Source: Smittia aterrima
Lineage: Eukaryota; Arthropoda; Insecta; Diptera; Chironomidae
Assembly (NCBI GenBank): GCA_033063855.1
Contig: CP093830.1
Coordinates: 248,854-312,853 of the forward strand
DNA: 64,000 nucleotides
Direction: 5' to 3'
Made by a program: the position numbers and the translations under genes. Below, piece by piece: positions 12,478 through 21,878 of the stretch. The notes beneath the pieces were generated by a model, which was not told the origin of the DNA, searched no databases, and saw only the letters and a list, made by a program, of their open reading frames with translations. The first letter of the stretch is position 1. Each line of letters opens with the position of its first letter.

Positions 12478-13435
12478 TAATATAGTTTGACCGAGAACTC
12501 AAACCTGCAATTAAAAGATTTGAAACCGGTTAAAAGACTTCTTCCAAGGAGATCAAATGAAGTGAAAAGTTTTTTGATCCTGAGCTCTCAATGTGAGGCG
12601 AGTTCATATACTAAGAAATTCATTGTGCATCGGTTTGTCCCTCAAAACCGGCTCAAGCAACTCGCATATCTACTCCTCATGTCACTTTGGCTTTAATACT
12701 TTATGATATTGAAAGCATTTTTTCACAACACAGCAATACAAATTTTGTATGATTTAAATTAAATTTCTCTTGATTGCATATTCTTTTAAAGATTCGGACG
12801 AAGCAAAAACTTCTTAACAAAAATCCAAATTGCAAGGATTCCAAAAAAATTAAATCTTTTTTAAAGGTAAAATCTTTACAGTGAACATTATCGATTATAA
12901 GGAGTTTCTTAAAAAATCTTGATTTTCTATCTAAAAATATAACAGTCTTCAAACTTACGTTTTAAATTTTATATCCACTAATTTAAGAAGTTTTGTTTAG
13001 CTTTTATTTGTTCGTCACACAATTAAAATTACCAGATCGACGCTCGAAAGCATACTGAAAAGGGTAACTATGAATTCCCTTGCTTTTAACTTAAAAAGCC
13101 GCTTTACTTTGCGAATAAAACTTTGCGTCTCGTCGTGTTAAACGTAAATAAAGATAAAAAAATCTCCTTTGTTACTGTATTTTTTGATTCGCTTTATAAA
13201 AAAAGTATTTTTATTATAATTAAATTTCAATTTCGAAGTCTGTATTAACTCATTTCCCGAGACTTGGCCGTTACCGGTTATAGTTTTAAGAATATTTTAT
13301 GCATTTCGCCTAAATTTACGAAGAATAAAAGGGCTATTATTATTCGTATATAAATCTATTCAAAAAATCGCATTAAAGTTAAGTTGCCGTTCGCCTAAAA
13401 ATGAAATTTAATGAAAATTTACTTCATATTTCTAG
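12478..13435. other. intergenic DNA between takeout-like gene and the mod(mdg4) terminus
   Basis: Very AT-rich. It holds the upstream region of the takeout-like gene and the 3' side of the most distal mod(mdg4) unit. A minus-strand frame at 12701-12952 has no domain and no suitable splice acceptor. Confidence 0.5.
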
Positions 13436-13827
13436 TTAAAAACTTACCTTATAGTCTGGACATTTTTTTTTATGGGAATTGAAACGATAGAGATTGTTAG
13501 TTTTATATCCACACACACATTGTAGTGGTTGGTGATGCACAGCATTGAAATGTTGATTCAGTCGACTTTTTGAAGTGTAAACTCTCTCACAAGCAGTGCA
13601 GTGATGACTTTCTTGGATTCTCGCGTTGCTTGTCGACGGCTTTGGACCATCACGAAAAGGTCTTGTTGTGTCTATCCTATCACAATTTCGCAATTCATGA
13701 TTGTCACTACTGGTATCAGACCAATCTAGTTTGTCACCTTCGAAAACGGGAGCATTTATTGTCTTTACTGTAACTATTGACACAGACTCCTTTTCAAGTT
13801 TGATAGTTGATAAAATATTTGATTTGC
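13436..13827 (-). CDS. mod(mdg4): mod(mdg4) variant v1: C2H2 zinc-finger terminal exon
   Basis: The exon starts after CTGCAG at 13827 and adds 129 residues. There is no FLYWCH. Instead it has a classical finger, HCTACERVYTSKSRLNQHFNAVH, followed by a second, shorter one, CVCGYKTNNLYRFNSHKKKC. The N-terminal leader (GKS..LS..KLEK....EGDKL) matches that of FLYWCH unit v6. The final codons read ..PDYK and then GTAAGTTTTTAA, so the last bases are also a perfect splice donor. The exon may end at 13447 and continue into an unplaced exon instead of terminating here. This is the most distal unit in the array. Confidence 0.75.
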
Positions 13828-14009
13828 CTGCAGAGATTAGATAATTTTTTAGTTAGATGTATAAGGACAAAATTATCGAATACCAATAAGATATTTCAAT
13901 ATATTTGGAAGAAAAAAAAATCGAATGATTCAATGTTCAAATATGTGTTTATTTGTCAGACTTCATAACGACATTCTAAGTCCTTAAATTTAATTTTGTT
14001 CGAAATATT

Positions 14010-14239
14010 TTACTTGTTAGTTTTATGATTATGAACAAGATTTTTCGTTGCTTCTATTAAATTTGTTGTTAAATTCTGAGTGATGCTTGCAGAGCACTTT
14101 GTCTTCTTAGCAAATTTACAGCGCCAATAAATTTTATTATCTTTTGTTGTTCTGTTTATGACAAACTGATGTCCTCTAAAACATAAAACGGGGGATCCTC
14201 GTTTGCTTACAGTGAACTCAACTTTTGATTGGTGAAGAC
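14010..14239 (-). CDS. mod(mdg4): mod(mdg4) variant v2: FLYWCH terminal exon
   Basis: Acceptor TTTTTTTCAG before 14239; adds 75 residues. The FLYWCH core reads VEFTVSKRGSPVLCFRGH, YWRC, KCSAS and ends with H-N-H (LVHNHKTNK). It is a recent tandem duplicate of the neighbouring v3. Confidence 0.85.
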
Positions 14240-14356
14240 CTGAAAAAAAGAAAATATATTTAAGTGGTCGAAATAATAATTTTGTTTTGTATGACTTTGA
14301 AATCAAAACTGAGCATTTATTATATAGTCAGATTAAAACAAAAAACGATTTTGTAT

Positions 14357-14583
14357 TCAGAATTTTCTTTTTTCGTGATTGTGAACAAGAGTTCTGGTGG
14401 ATTCAATAAGATTTGTTTTTAAATTCTGGATGATACTGGCTGAGCATTTTGTCTTTTTAGCAAACTCGCAACGCCAATAAATTGTAGTTCCTGCGGCCTT
14501 TGTTCTGTTTTTGTGAAATCGATGTCCTCCAAAGCATAAAACTGGAGATCCGTGGCTGCTAATAGTGAACTCAACTTCATGAC
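14357..14583 (-). CDS. mod(mdg4): mod(mdg4) variant v3: FLYWCH terminal exon, tandem copy of v2
   Basis: The acceptor CATTCAAG before 14583 is pyrimidine-poor, so use may be weak. The frame adds 74 residues and ends TGA at 14357. It shares VEFT.S..GSPVLCF.GH, NRT, YWRC.FAKKTKCSASI and LVHNH with v2, at clearly higher identity than any other pair. All metal ligands are kept. Confidence 0.78.
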
Positions 14584-14751
14584 CTTGAATGAAACGTAGA
14601 TAAGAAATGATTCAGAATTTTTTATTATAGAATTTATTTACCTACTACACAGTTATCTTACAAAAATAATTGATAGTAAAAAGAATTAGTATAAGTTCAA
14701 AGTTTGATTTATTGTTTTCTGTTAATTAAAGTTTTAATAAAAGATAACAAT

Positions 14752-15029
14752 TCAATGAGTTTTTTCAAAACAGCGAAGACAAAGCCACGGACCTCCTCGG
14801 CAGTTAGGGCAGTAAGTTTCTATTTTGTCGAGAAGCTTTTTGTAGTTTATTGAGTTACAACCTTTGATACATTGTACGCAATATCCTCTCAAGCGTTTTC
14901 TCTTCAAATGACAGAAAGCATGACCATTGCTGAGCTGTTTTATAATTTGTATGTCAGCCTCTACTAGAGGCCTACTATCAAACGTTTTTAATGTGCTGAA
15001 ATTCGAAGGAACGGTCACCACTTTCGAAT
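14752..15029 (-). CDS. mod(mdg4): mod(mdg4) variant v4: piggyBac-like zinc-ribbon terminal exon
   Basis: Acceptor CTTCCTCAG before 15029; adds 91 residues. The C-terminus has the pattern YCVQC..GC....YCPNC...PWLCLRCFEKTH, that is CxxC-CxxC-CxxCF-x3-H. This resembles the cysteine-rich C-terminal ribbon of piggyBac-type transposases. It is preceded by basic sequence (KRKRLRGY). No FLYWCH residues are present. Phase and strand match the rest of the array, so I treat it as a real alternative end. Confidence 0.72.
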
Positions 15030-15078
15030 CTGAGGAAGAAAAGAATTACTTTTAATAGTTTTCTGCATACAATTTATT

Positions 15079-15275
15079 TTATTTTAATTTATTGTCATGG
15101 TTGTGTCTGTCGACAATCGTGATAACTTTTTTCCCGATCGTTTTCAAAGATGAATTGCATTTCATTTTCCGATATTGGCAGCAACGATATCGAACGGTGT
15201 TCTTAGAACCGACAGAGACGCGACTGTAGATGTTTTTATCGTAAATCAATCTACCAAACCGATCGTATTTGAGCT
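15079..15275 (-). CDS. mod(mdg4): mod(mdg4) variant v5: short divergent FLYWCH exon
   Basis: Acceptor AAATTACAG before 15275; TAA at 15079; adds 64 residues, the shortest unit. The FLYWCH tryptophan is replaced (VRYRCC), while the second Cys (MKCNSS) and the H-N-H end (DRHNHD) remain. Confidence 0.75.
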
Positions 15276-15318
15276 CTGTAATTTCGTAAAAATATTTTAA
15301 GGTAACAAATTATTGAGA

Positions 15319-15596
15319 TCAAGCATGGTTGTGGTGGCCACCAATTGACACGAGAAATTTTCCTTTTGACGTTATTTGAACTTGGCAATTACTCGTTTTT
15401 GCATGAATGCATTTAAAAGTCGTTAAAAATTGTTGACCTCGAGAAAATGAGCGGATAAACTTTTGATTCTTGTAAATTAACAGACCAAGCCCACTAAAAG
15501 AATAGTTTAATTTATCACCTTCTGGAATCGGGACTTCCTTGTTTGATATAGATGCAGTCTTCTTTTCAAGTTTAACCGATATCACCTTTGACTTGC
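15319..15596 (-). CDS. mod(mdg4): mod(mdg4) variant v6: divergent FLYWCH exon sharing a leader with v1
   Basis: Acceptor TTTCGTAG before 15596; adds 91 residues. Trp is replaced in TTFKC; the later Cys (NCQVQI) and H-N-H (GHHNHA) are retained. The leader GKSKVISVKLEKK...EGDKLNYS is shared with the C2H2 unit v1. Confidence 0.8.
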
Positions 15597-15705
15597 CTAC
15601 GAAATAAAAATAATTAATTAAATTGATAAAACTAAATAAATTTAATAATAAGTTTGTTAATAAAAAAAATATTAAAAAATGAGCGAAATTTGGAAATTTT
15701 CTTTA

Positions 15706-16122
15706 TTAATCTGATTCGATGTCATTTTTAAGATCATTTTTAAGCTGAGATTTCATTTGCTTGAGACTTCCTTTCTTCCTTCGTACTGTTATGATTTCGT
15801 GGTTGTGCAGTTTCCAAACAATTTCGACTTTTTGTGTACAATCTATCTCGAGAGTTGTTCTTAGTCGTGCTCGGCAGCTAAAAATAGATTTCTCTTAAGA
15901 AAAATCATACTTCGTATAAGATTTACGGATAAACCAACCCTAATGACTTAAACTGCACACATCGCCAATAAATCTTTGACTTTTGAATGCTGTGCCGAGT
16001 AAAGGGGAAACCATTCACGCATAGTTGAGTTGAGCCTTTGAAGCTAGTTATAAAACTTATATCCACATCATTCAACTCAGTGTGATAAAAAAGTTTTGGA
16101 GATTTGGTTGCCACTTCACATT
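15706..16122 (-). CDS. mod(mdg4): mod(mdg4) variant v7: two-exon FLYWCH unit
   Basis: First exon from 16122 (acceptor TATTTTAG), second 15706-15877 (acceptor TTTTTAG). The donor is ambiguous. GTTGGT, leaving the exon end at 15939, restores the normal 11-residue W-to-C spacing (YWRCVQFKSLG|CRAR). GTAAAT, ending at 15927, adds four residues. Both give the same phase. The end is LHNHE followed by a basic tail. Confidence 0.78.
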
Positions 16123-16212
16123 CTAAAATAAAGACAATATTGTTTGAAATATTAATAAGTTAATTTTTTATAAATTAAGAAAATTTAGTAAAGATTTTAT
16201 ATTTTTTGAATT

Positions 16213-16575
16213 TTAATTTATTTTTTTGATTTTTTTCTTGCGATATTCTGGATCTAAACCATATTGCTTTCGTTCTGCCTTCAGATTTCCAGCTCTTCGA
16301 CGTAGTAAGTTGGGTGGATGATCGTGAAGAACCGATTCAGAGTTGGAAGTAAATTTATTTAGCTTTACATCTTGAGTCAATCTCACTTTGCAGCTGTAAA
16401 ATTAAACTTTATTATTTGCCCTAATTCTTTTAATATGAGACTTACTGCAAAGCAGCTTTTTGTCGGCAAACCCAAGTAATTTTCTCTTCATAGTTTTTTT
16501 CTTTCAAAAATGGATATCCTTTGAACATCAGCATAAGTTTTCCCCTCTCTGTTGAAGTGTAAGATACGATATTTT
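16213..16575 (-). CDS. mod(mdg4): mod(mdg4) variant v8: two-exon FLYWCH unit
   Basis: Exons 16446-16575 and 16213-16393, joined by GTAAGT..ACAG in phase 2 just before the second zinc Cys (WVCRQKAAL|HCKV). Adds 102 residues. The His pair is H-D-H (VLHDHPP). A lysine-rich tail ends KKKIKKIN. Confidence 0.84.
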
Positions 16576-16683
16576 CTAAAATGAAAATTAATAGAAACAT
16601 ATTAAAATAAAATATATTTTCAGAAGCGATTATTTGTAAAGAGAGATTTTTCATTTTCATATGATTTTTTTTTATTTATTAAA

Positions 16684-17044
16684 TTATTTTCTAGCCATTT
16701 GTTTGGCCATGAGAGCTTTGAATTCACCAGGCTTTCGACGTTCGGTAATGATTCGATGAGAATGTTCTGAGTTCAGGATTTTAAATCTAAAAATTTAAAT
16801 GAAAAAGTTATTAAATTTTATATAAAAACAAAGTGCGAGACTTGCTTGTTCTTGTCGAGAATTTGGGCAATGCCAGCTTTACAACCAAGAGCTTTCTGAT
16901 GAATGCAGCGCCAATAATTTCGATTGAAGCATGAGCTTTTTTTAGTGAAGGGAAATCCTTGATGCATCAAATACATTCCGCCTTTCTGATTCATGCTAAA
17001 CGTGATTCCTTCGTTGTCAACTTCAAATAGTTTGGATTTTTCTT
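16684..17044 (-). CDS. mod(mdg4): mod(mdg4) variant v9: two-exon FLYWCH unit with a GC-AG intron
   Basis: Exons 16846-17044 and 16684-16786. No GT donor keeps the frame, whereas GCAAGT at the exon end does, giving DKNK|FKILNSEHSHR. GCAAGT is the consensus GC-AG donor. The core has NYWRC, GCKAG and H-S-H; 99 residues are added. The intron lies after the second Cys, unlike in v7, v8, v12 and v13. Confidence 0.78.
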
Positions 17045-17153
17045 CTGAAAATATAGAAAATAAAAGGAGTTAGTGAAATTTATATAAAGTTTCCTCAAAT
17101 CTATAATGACGAGAAAATATAGAATTTCGAAAGAAAAACATTTTATTGAACAT

Positions 17154-17476
17154 TCATTTCGCTTGTTCGGTTTTAAGCTTCTTTATAATCCGGTTCGTCT
17201 GAACGTGGTTGTGAATTGGTTGAGTAATGGTGATACGAAAAAGACCGTTTGGCTGTTGAGTTGTGGTGATTCTTGCTCTGCATGCTTGTTCACCTTTTGT
17301 CTTAGTTCGACAGCACCAATAAGTCGACTCGGCAGTTTTATTATTTTGTGCGTAAAGAAATCCTTCGTAAGAAAGAAGCGATTTTCCCCGTTGTCCTCTA
17401 ACCAAACTGAGCTTTCGATCTTCTAATATGATGTTCTTTGAATGCCGCTGGTGTTGTTGCTCAAACATTAAGACAA
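17154..17476 (-). CDS. mod(mdg4): mod(mdg4) variant v10: FLYWCH terminal exon
   Basis: Acceptor CTCCTTTTAG before 17476; adds 106 residues. The core is VRGQRGKSLLSYEGFLY, YWCC, ACRAR and H-N-H (IHNHVQ). The W-to-second-Cys interval is longer than usual (RTKTKGEQ). The tail is basic. Confidence 0.88.
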
Positions 17477-17613
17477 CTAAAAGGAGAGATAAAATTTTCG
17501 TTAATTGTTTTAAATTTAATTTTGGATTATTAGAAAAACATTTTAAAGAAAAATTGGAAAGAAACTAAAGTTTAAATTAATTTTCTTTTATTCATTTTAT
17601 TTTTTTTATTTGT

Positions 17614-17957
17614 TTAATTTTCGGCATCATCTTCTATGCTTTTAGAATTTTTAGGTCTTGTGAAACTTTTTGTTTTTCCAAAACGTCGAATAACAATTGC
17701 GGAAGCTGCAAAAGTCTGATACAAGAAAGAGTCTTCTTCGTGATTGTGATTAATTTCGTTTTTCATAGCGGTTTCATTTTCACGGTTGAATATTATTCGT
17801 GATCGACAACTTTTCATGTAATTTATGCATCGATATTGTAACGACACCTTGCTCGCTCCTGACTTGAGATACTTGAATCCATTATAGAATAAAACGGTGC
17901 TTCCTTTGTTGTTTGTTATCAATTCGATATCATCAGTGATATCAGTGCCAACGCAAC
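17614..17957 (-). CDS. mod(mdg4): mod(mdg4) variant v11: divergent FLYWCH exon
   Basis: Acceptor GTTTTAG before 17957; adds 113 residues. The leader GCVGTDITDDIELIT leads into the core, where Trp is replaced (LQYRC). The second Cys (SCRSR) and H-N-H are kept. Its first 16 bases overlap the reading frame of v12. Confidence 0.82.
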
Positions 17958-18321
17958 CTAAAACAAAACGAGTTAGAACAATGGAAATCTATGGATTGCA
18001 CATTGATTTTACTTTCTGGCTCAATACTTCCTTCAGGCTCATGATCATGATCTCGTAATAAAATGGCGAGTCCTTGGTTGGCATCAAATTTGATTCTTGC
18101 GTTGCACCTGTGAAAATATCAATTTGCTTAAGTTAGGGAAAATATTGCTTAATTGGTTAATATTGCTTACTTTTTCTTGTGGTCCTTACAGCGATAATAA
18201 TTTATACCTTCGTTGTTTTTCACGTGCAACGTGAACTTATAACCCTCATGCAAGATGCAAATGCCACCTTTTCCGGAAGGAATTTGTTGAAGGTCAAAGA
18301 AAATATTGATTGAATTTTTTT
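17942..18321 (-). CDS. mod(mdg4): mod(mdg4) variant v12: two-exon divergent FLYWCH unit overlapping v11
   Basis: Exons 18171-18321 and 17942-18107, joined in phase 2 before the second Cys (YYRCKDHKKK|CNAR). Trp is replaced by Tyr; the His pair is H-D-H. No stop occurs before the v11 acceptor. The frame runs across that AG and ends at a TGA (17942-17944) inside the v11 exon, so unspliced v12 transcripts must include the start of v11. Confidence 0.78.
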
Positions 18322-18434
18322 CTGTTGGGAAAATAATGAAAATTTATTAGTAAAATGATCAGGAAAATATTTTGAAAAAATAAACATAAGTTTTTCAAAT
18401 ATTTTGCAAAAGGACTTTTTATTTTAAGATATTT

Positions 18435-18953
18435 TTAATTATGATTATGTACGCCGCTTGCAAGAGCAACTTCATTTCTGACGGCAATGCGAGCGCGACA
18501 TTGTTTTGTGTATTTAGGGCATCTAAAGTGAATTGTTGATCTGTAGTTCGGGGAGCTTTGAACGAACTTCTTATCATCTAAAATGATGTACTTTCCACCT
18601 CTGGGAGTATTCATATAAGAAATTCGTTTTGAAACGTCAATAGTGTCATTTTGTTCAAGTGTCGGCTCATGGTTGTGCTCGCGAAACATTGTGCAAATCT
18701 TTTCGTTATCATCAAGCATAATTCGCGCGATGCAACTGAAAAATGAAATAATCATTAAACTTAAGATTCACAATAAAAATTCGATAGGCTTACAATAAGT
18801 TTTGGTATTCAGAGCATCGAAAATACATTTTTCCCGACTTTTTATTAAGTCTATGCTGAACGAAGCGATAATCGTTGTATACGACGAACTGACCTCCTTT
18901 AGATGTTGGCGTGATATTAATAAAATCGAAAATATTTTCCGACTTTGGTGAAT
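18435..18953 (-). CDS. mod(mdg4): mod(mdg4) variant v13: double-FLYWCH unit
   Basis: Exons 18794-18953 and 18435-18735, adding 152 residues. The first finger spans the intron (MYFRCSEYQNL|FCIAR ... REHNHEP). A second complete finger follows: ISYMNTPRGGKYIILDDKKF, IHFRCPKYTKQCRAR and VHNHN at the C-terminus. Both fingers have Phe in place of Trp. This is the only unit with two fingers. Confidence 0.82.
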
Positions 18954-19098
18954 CTAAAATTATAAATATTTAGTGAGTAAAAGTAATAAGTTATTTGAAT
19001 TTTAAGTTAAAGTATATTGGAAGTGAAATTTCAGCGAATTAATCTCAAATTAAAGTTTATTGTTTCGAATTTTATATGTTTTCCGAAGCTCCAATGGT

Positions 19099-19379
19099 TT
19101 ATAAATCGTGATTATGCTGAGCGAAACACGGATACGTAAGCTTATGCTTTATCATTATAGACGCAGGACATTTTTCCTTGTCATACAAAGCGCAACGATA
19201 ACGTGCAATGCTGTTCCTTGTGAAATGATGAATAAACAAATAGTCGTTGTAGTTAACTTTCATAGCTCCGTATGTCGTTGGAACATAAATTGTTGGAGTT
19301 CCGTGTTGTTTAAGTGTTTCCTCGAGAGTAAAGGCTTGAGGCTTCTGAGGTTTTGAGTTTTGTTTGCGTCGTTTCTTAC
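19099..19379 (-). CDS. mod(mdg4): mod(mdg4) variant v14: divergent FLYWCH exon
   Basis: Acceptor CTTTTAAG before 19379; TAA at 19099; adds 92 residues. The leader is strongly basic (GKKRRKQNSKPQKPQ). Trp is replaced (ARYRC), with KCPASI and QHNHDL following. It is not visible as a long minus-strand frame with a conventional start because the exon begins mid-codon. Confidence 0.78.
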
Positions 19380-19493
19380 CTTAAAAGAAAAATAAAATGT
19401 CTAGTCAGTTTAAAAGCTAAAAAGAATAATTTTATAAATAATTAAAAATAAATTATGATTAAGATTGAAATCGAGATTGTTTACAAACTAACT

Positions 19494-19795
19494 TTATTCA
19501 TATTGAACGTAAACTTTATCAGCTGAATCCGCCTCAGGTCCATGGTTGTGATAAACGTTTCTTGATACTTCGAGGCTTCCATCGCGTCCAGTTATTAGCC
19601 TCGCTTTACAGTTGCGACTTCTCTGCTTTGCGCAAACCCAATACTTTCGTTCATTACACTGCTTAGCGCAAATGTAACTGAATCCATCGTAAAGTATTTT
19701 GGGTGCTCCGCGTTGACCTGTTATAAACGAGTAATTAGGCTTTGATGCGCCTGAAGGAGGGAGAACTGCCCAATAAACCTCTTTTTCGATTCGAC
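19494..19795 (-). CDS. mod(mdg4): mod(mdg4) variant v15: FLYWCH terminal exon
   Basis: Acceptor ATTTTAG before 19795; adds 99 residues. The core is FITGQRGAPKILYDGFSY, YWVC, NCKAR and H-N-H (YHNHGPE). The stop codon lies inside the poly(A) signal (GAATAAAG). Confidence 0.86.
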
Positions 19796-19899
19796 CTAAA
19801 ATTATAACAAAAGAAATGTTAGTCGATGATTATTTTTTTCAGTATCAAACTCTTAACAACTTAAAAACACGAAAATATTATTTTTGAAATTTTCTCCGT

Positions 19900-20177
19900 T
19901 TATTTAAAAACATCGCGTTCGTGATTGTGTTCGGAATGTGTGAGCCAGCATTTGTTCAAATCAAGATTTGTAACAGCTTTTGCCATACACTTGGTAGTAC
20001 GCTTTTTTGCACAACGCCAATAAATATTTGAGTCGTTGCCTTTGTTACGAACGTATGAATAGCCATTAATGACAAGTTTTGGATTTCCTCGTTGTCCTGA
20101 GATGAAGTCAAGAACCGAATCTGGTTGATGTTCCACTTTAGAGCGACGCTTCTTAACAAAATCTTCCGGTTCAATCA
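19900..20177 (-). CDS. mod(mdg4): mod(mdg4) variant v16: FLYWCH terminal exon
   Basis: Acceptor ATTGCAG before 20177; adds 91 residues. Leader VIEPEDFVKKRRSK; core FISGQRGNPKLVINGYSY, YWRC, KCMAK and H-N-H (SEHNHERD). AAATAAA is just after the stop. Confidence 0.88.
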
Positions 20178-20291
20178 CTGCAATGATTCCAAAATATTTA
20201 ATTTTAGTAACAAAAATCAAGCTTAGTTTCCTGTGTTTTAATGGAAAAATTTTAAAGTTAAAAAATAATTTTAGTTTTATTTGTTCATTTT

Positions 20292-20542
20292 TCAGACACG
20301 TTTTGTTTCTTTTTTGTTAAGAGCCTTAGAAATTGATTCTGGAGGATGATTATGTTCCAATCTTTTTGTTTTGAGCATTTCACAATTTTCAGATGTAATA
20401 ACACGAGCCGTACACTTTTGGATTCGATTTTTCGAGCAAAGCCAATAAATTTTTCCTTTTGATGCGCAGTTTTGGAAATAAGTGAAACCTTTATAGATCA
20501 TTTTCGGCTTTCCTTTCGAAGTTTGAAGAATCTGAACGACAC
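20292..20542 (-). CDS. mod(mdg4): mod(mdg4) variant v17: FLYWCH terminal exon
   Basis: Acceptor CTTCTAG before 20542; adds 82 residues. Core VQILQTSKGKPKMIYKGFTY, YWLC, KCTAR and LEHNHPP. The tail is lysine-rich. Confidence 0.88.
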
Positions 20543-20641
20543 CTAGAAGAAAAAAGATTTTATTAATAAAGATTAAATGGATTTACGTAACTTTAAAATT
20601 AATCATAAAACATAACAATTCAAATAATTGAAGTTGTTTTA

Positions 20642-20910
20642 TTATCGATAATTAAATAATATTTCTTGCGATTTTATAGTTTGATACACGTTGGGATGAG
20701 AATGTTCTGAAAAATTTAAAATTCGCGTTTCATTAACTTCGTTCGTGTACGTGCGTATTCGTGCTTTACAATTGAGTTTATGATATTCCGAGCATTTCCA
20801 GTCACGTCTTCCATAATTTTTCTTGTCATTCGGGGTAAATGTGTTGCCATCATAAAAGATTAGTCTCGTTCCACGTTTTGAAGTAACAAATCGAAGATGC
20901 TTCACCATTC
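20642..20910 (-). CDS. mod(mdg4): mod(mdg4) variant v18: FLYWCH terminal exon
   Basis: Acceptor CATTTTAG before 20910; adds 88 residues. Core LRFVTSKRGTRLIFYDGNTF, DWKC, NCKAR and H-S-H (SEHSHPN). Confidence 0.87.
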
Positions 20911-21040
20911 CTAAAATGAAATTTCAAATTTGTTAGTTAAATTACAAATAACTAATTGACAAAAATAAAATTGTTTTTTTTTTATTCTAAACATTAGTTT
21001 TAAAGGTCTTCTTTTATTTATTTCGAAGCAAAATTTTTGG

Positions 21041-21300
21041 TTAATAAAGTAAATGATCGTTCATATGCGTGTGGTCAGGTTTTGAAAGTTTAACAAACTC
21101 GTGGCCGTTCACAATTTTTGTCACTGCTCGAGCACGACAACCGTGTTGTTTATATTTTGTACACTTCCAACTTATAAGTGTACTGTTGAGCTTTCTGTTG
21201 ACTGTAAATGAATATCCATCAAAAATTAATTTTCTTCCACCTCGGTTCGTATTTTGGAAAATTGCCACTTTTAGGCTGTTTTCATCCAATGTAAAGAAGT
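21041..21300 (-). CDS. mod(mdg4): mod(mdg4) variant v19: FLYWCH terminal exon
   Basis: Acceptor AATTTCAG before 21300; adds 85 residues. Core VAIFQNTNRGGRKLIFDGYSF, SWKC, GCRAR and H-T-H (DHTHMND). Confidence 0.87.
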
Positions 21301-21422
21301 CTGAAATTCAAAAAAAAATTAAATTAGTAAATAAATTTGAAATTTTAAATATTTGATTTTAAAAAATTGTGCATGACATTTATCAAATATTATTGAACAA
21401 ATTTTTATTTAATTAAATTGAA

Positions 21423-21739
21423 TCAAAGAAGCTTCGTTAGAGGTTTTTTAGTAAGTTTCTGTCGTCGAATGCTTCGCTGATCGGATCGAGAGTGACTGTG
21501 TTGTGCTATTCCCAGCAAAGCTTCATCTGGCCGTGAAAAATCAGTTTTAGCCCTTGCTTTGCATTTGAAGGTGCGATATAAAGTGCATCGCCAGCTCATT
21601 GTGTTTTGACTGACTGTGTTGCGCAGAAAGTAATATCCGTTCACACAAAGATAATTGCCACGCTCTGTTTGAAAGTAATCCGCTGGGTAGACTTTTCCAT
21701 CCACTTCATCCTCGTAGAAATCATCTTCGACCAAAAGCT
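21423..21739 (-). CDS. mod(mdg4): mod(mdg4) variant v20: FLYWCH terminal exon with acidic leader
   Basis: Acceptor ATTCATAG before 21739; adds 104 residues. An acidic leader (ELLVEDDFYEDEVDGK) precedes FQTERGNYLCVNGYYF, SWRC, KCKAR and H-S-H. The tail is basic (SIRRQKLTKKPLTKLL). Confidence 0.87.
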
Positions 21740-21878
21740 CTATGAATAAAAAAAAAGTATTGATAAGTGAATAGAAGAAAAATTTGAATATTTAAGCAGA
21801 TTTCTTGAAAAAATTTCCTTTTTAGTTAAACATTTTATTTCAGGGAGATTTTCTAGTTTCTGTCGATTTAATTTTTTC

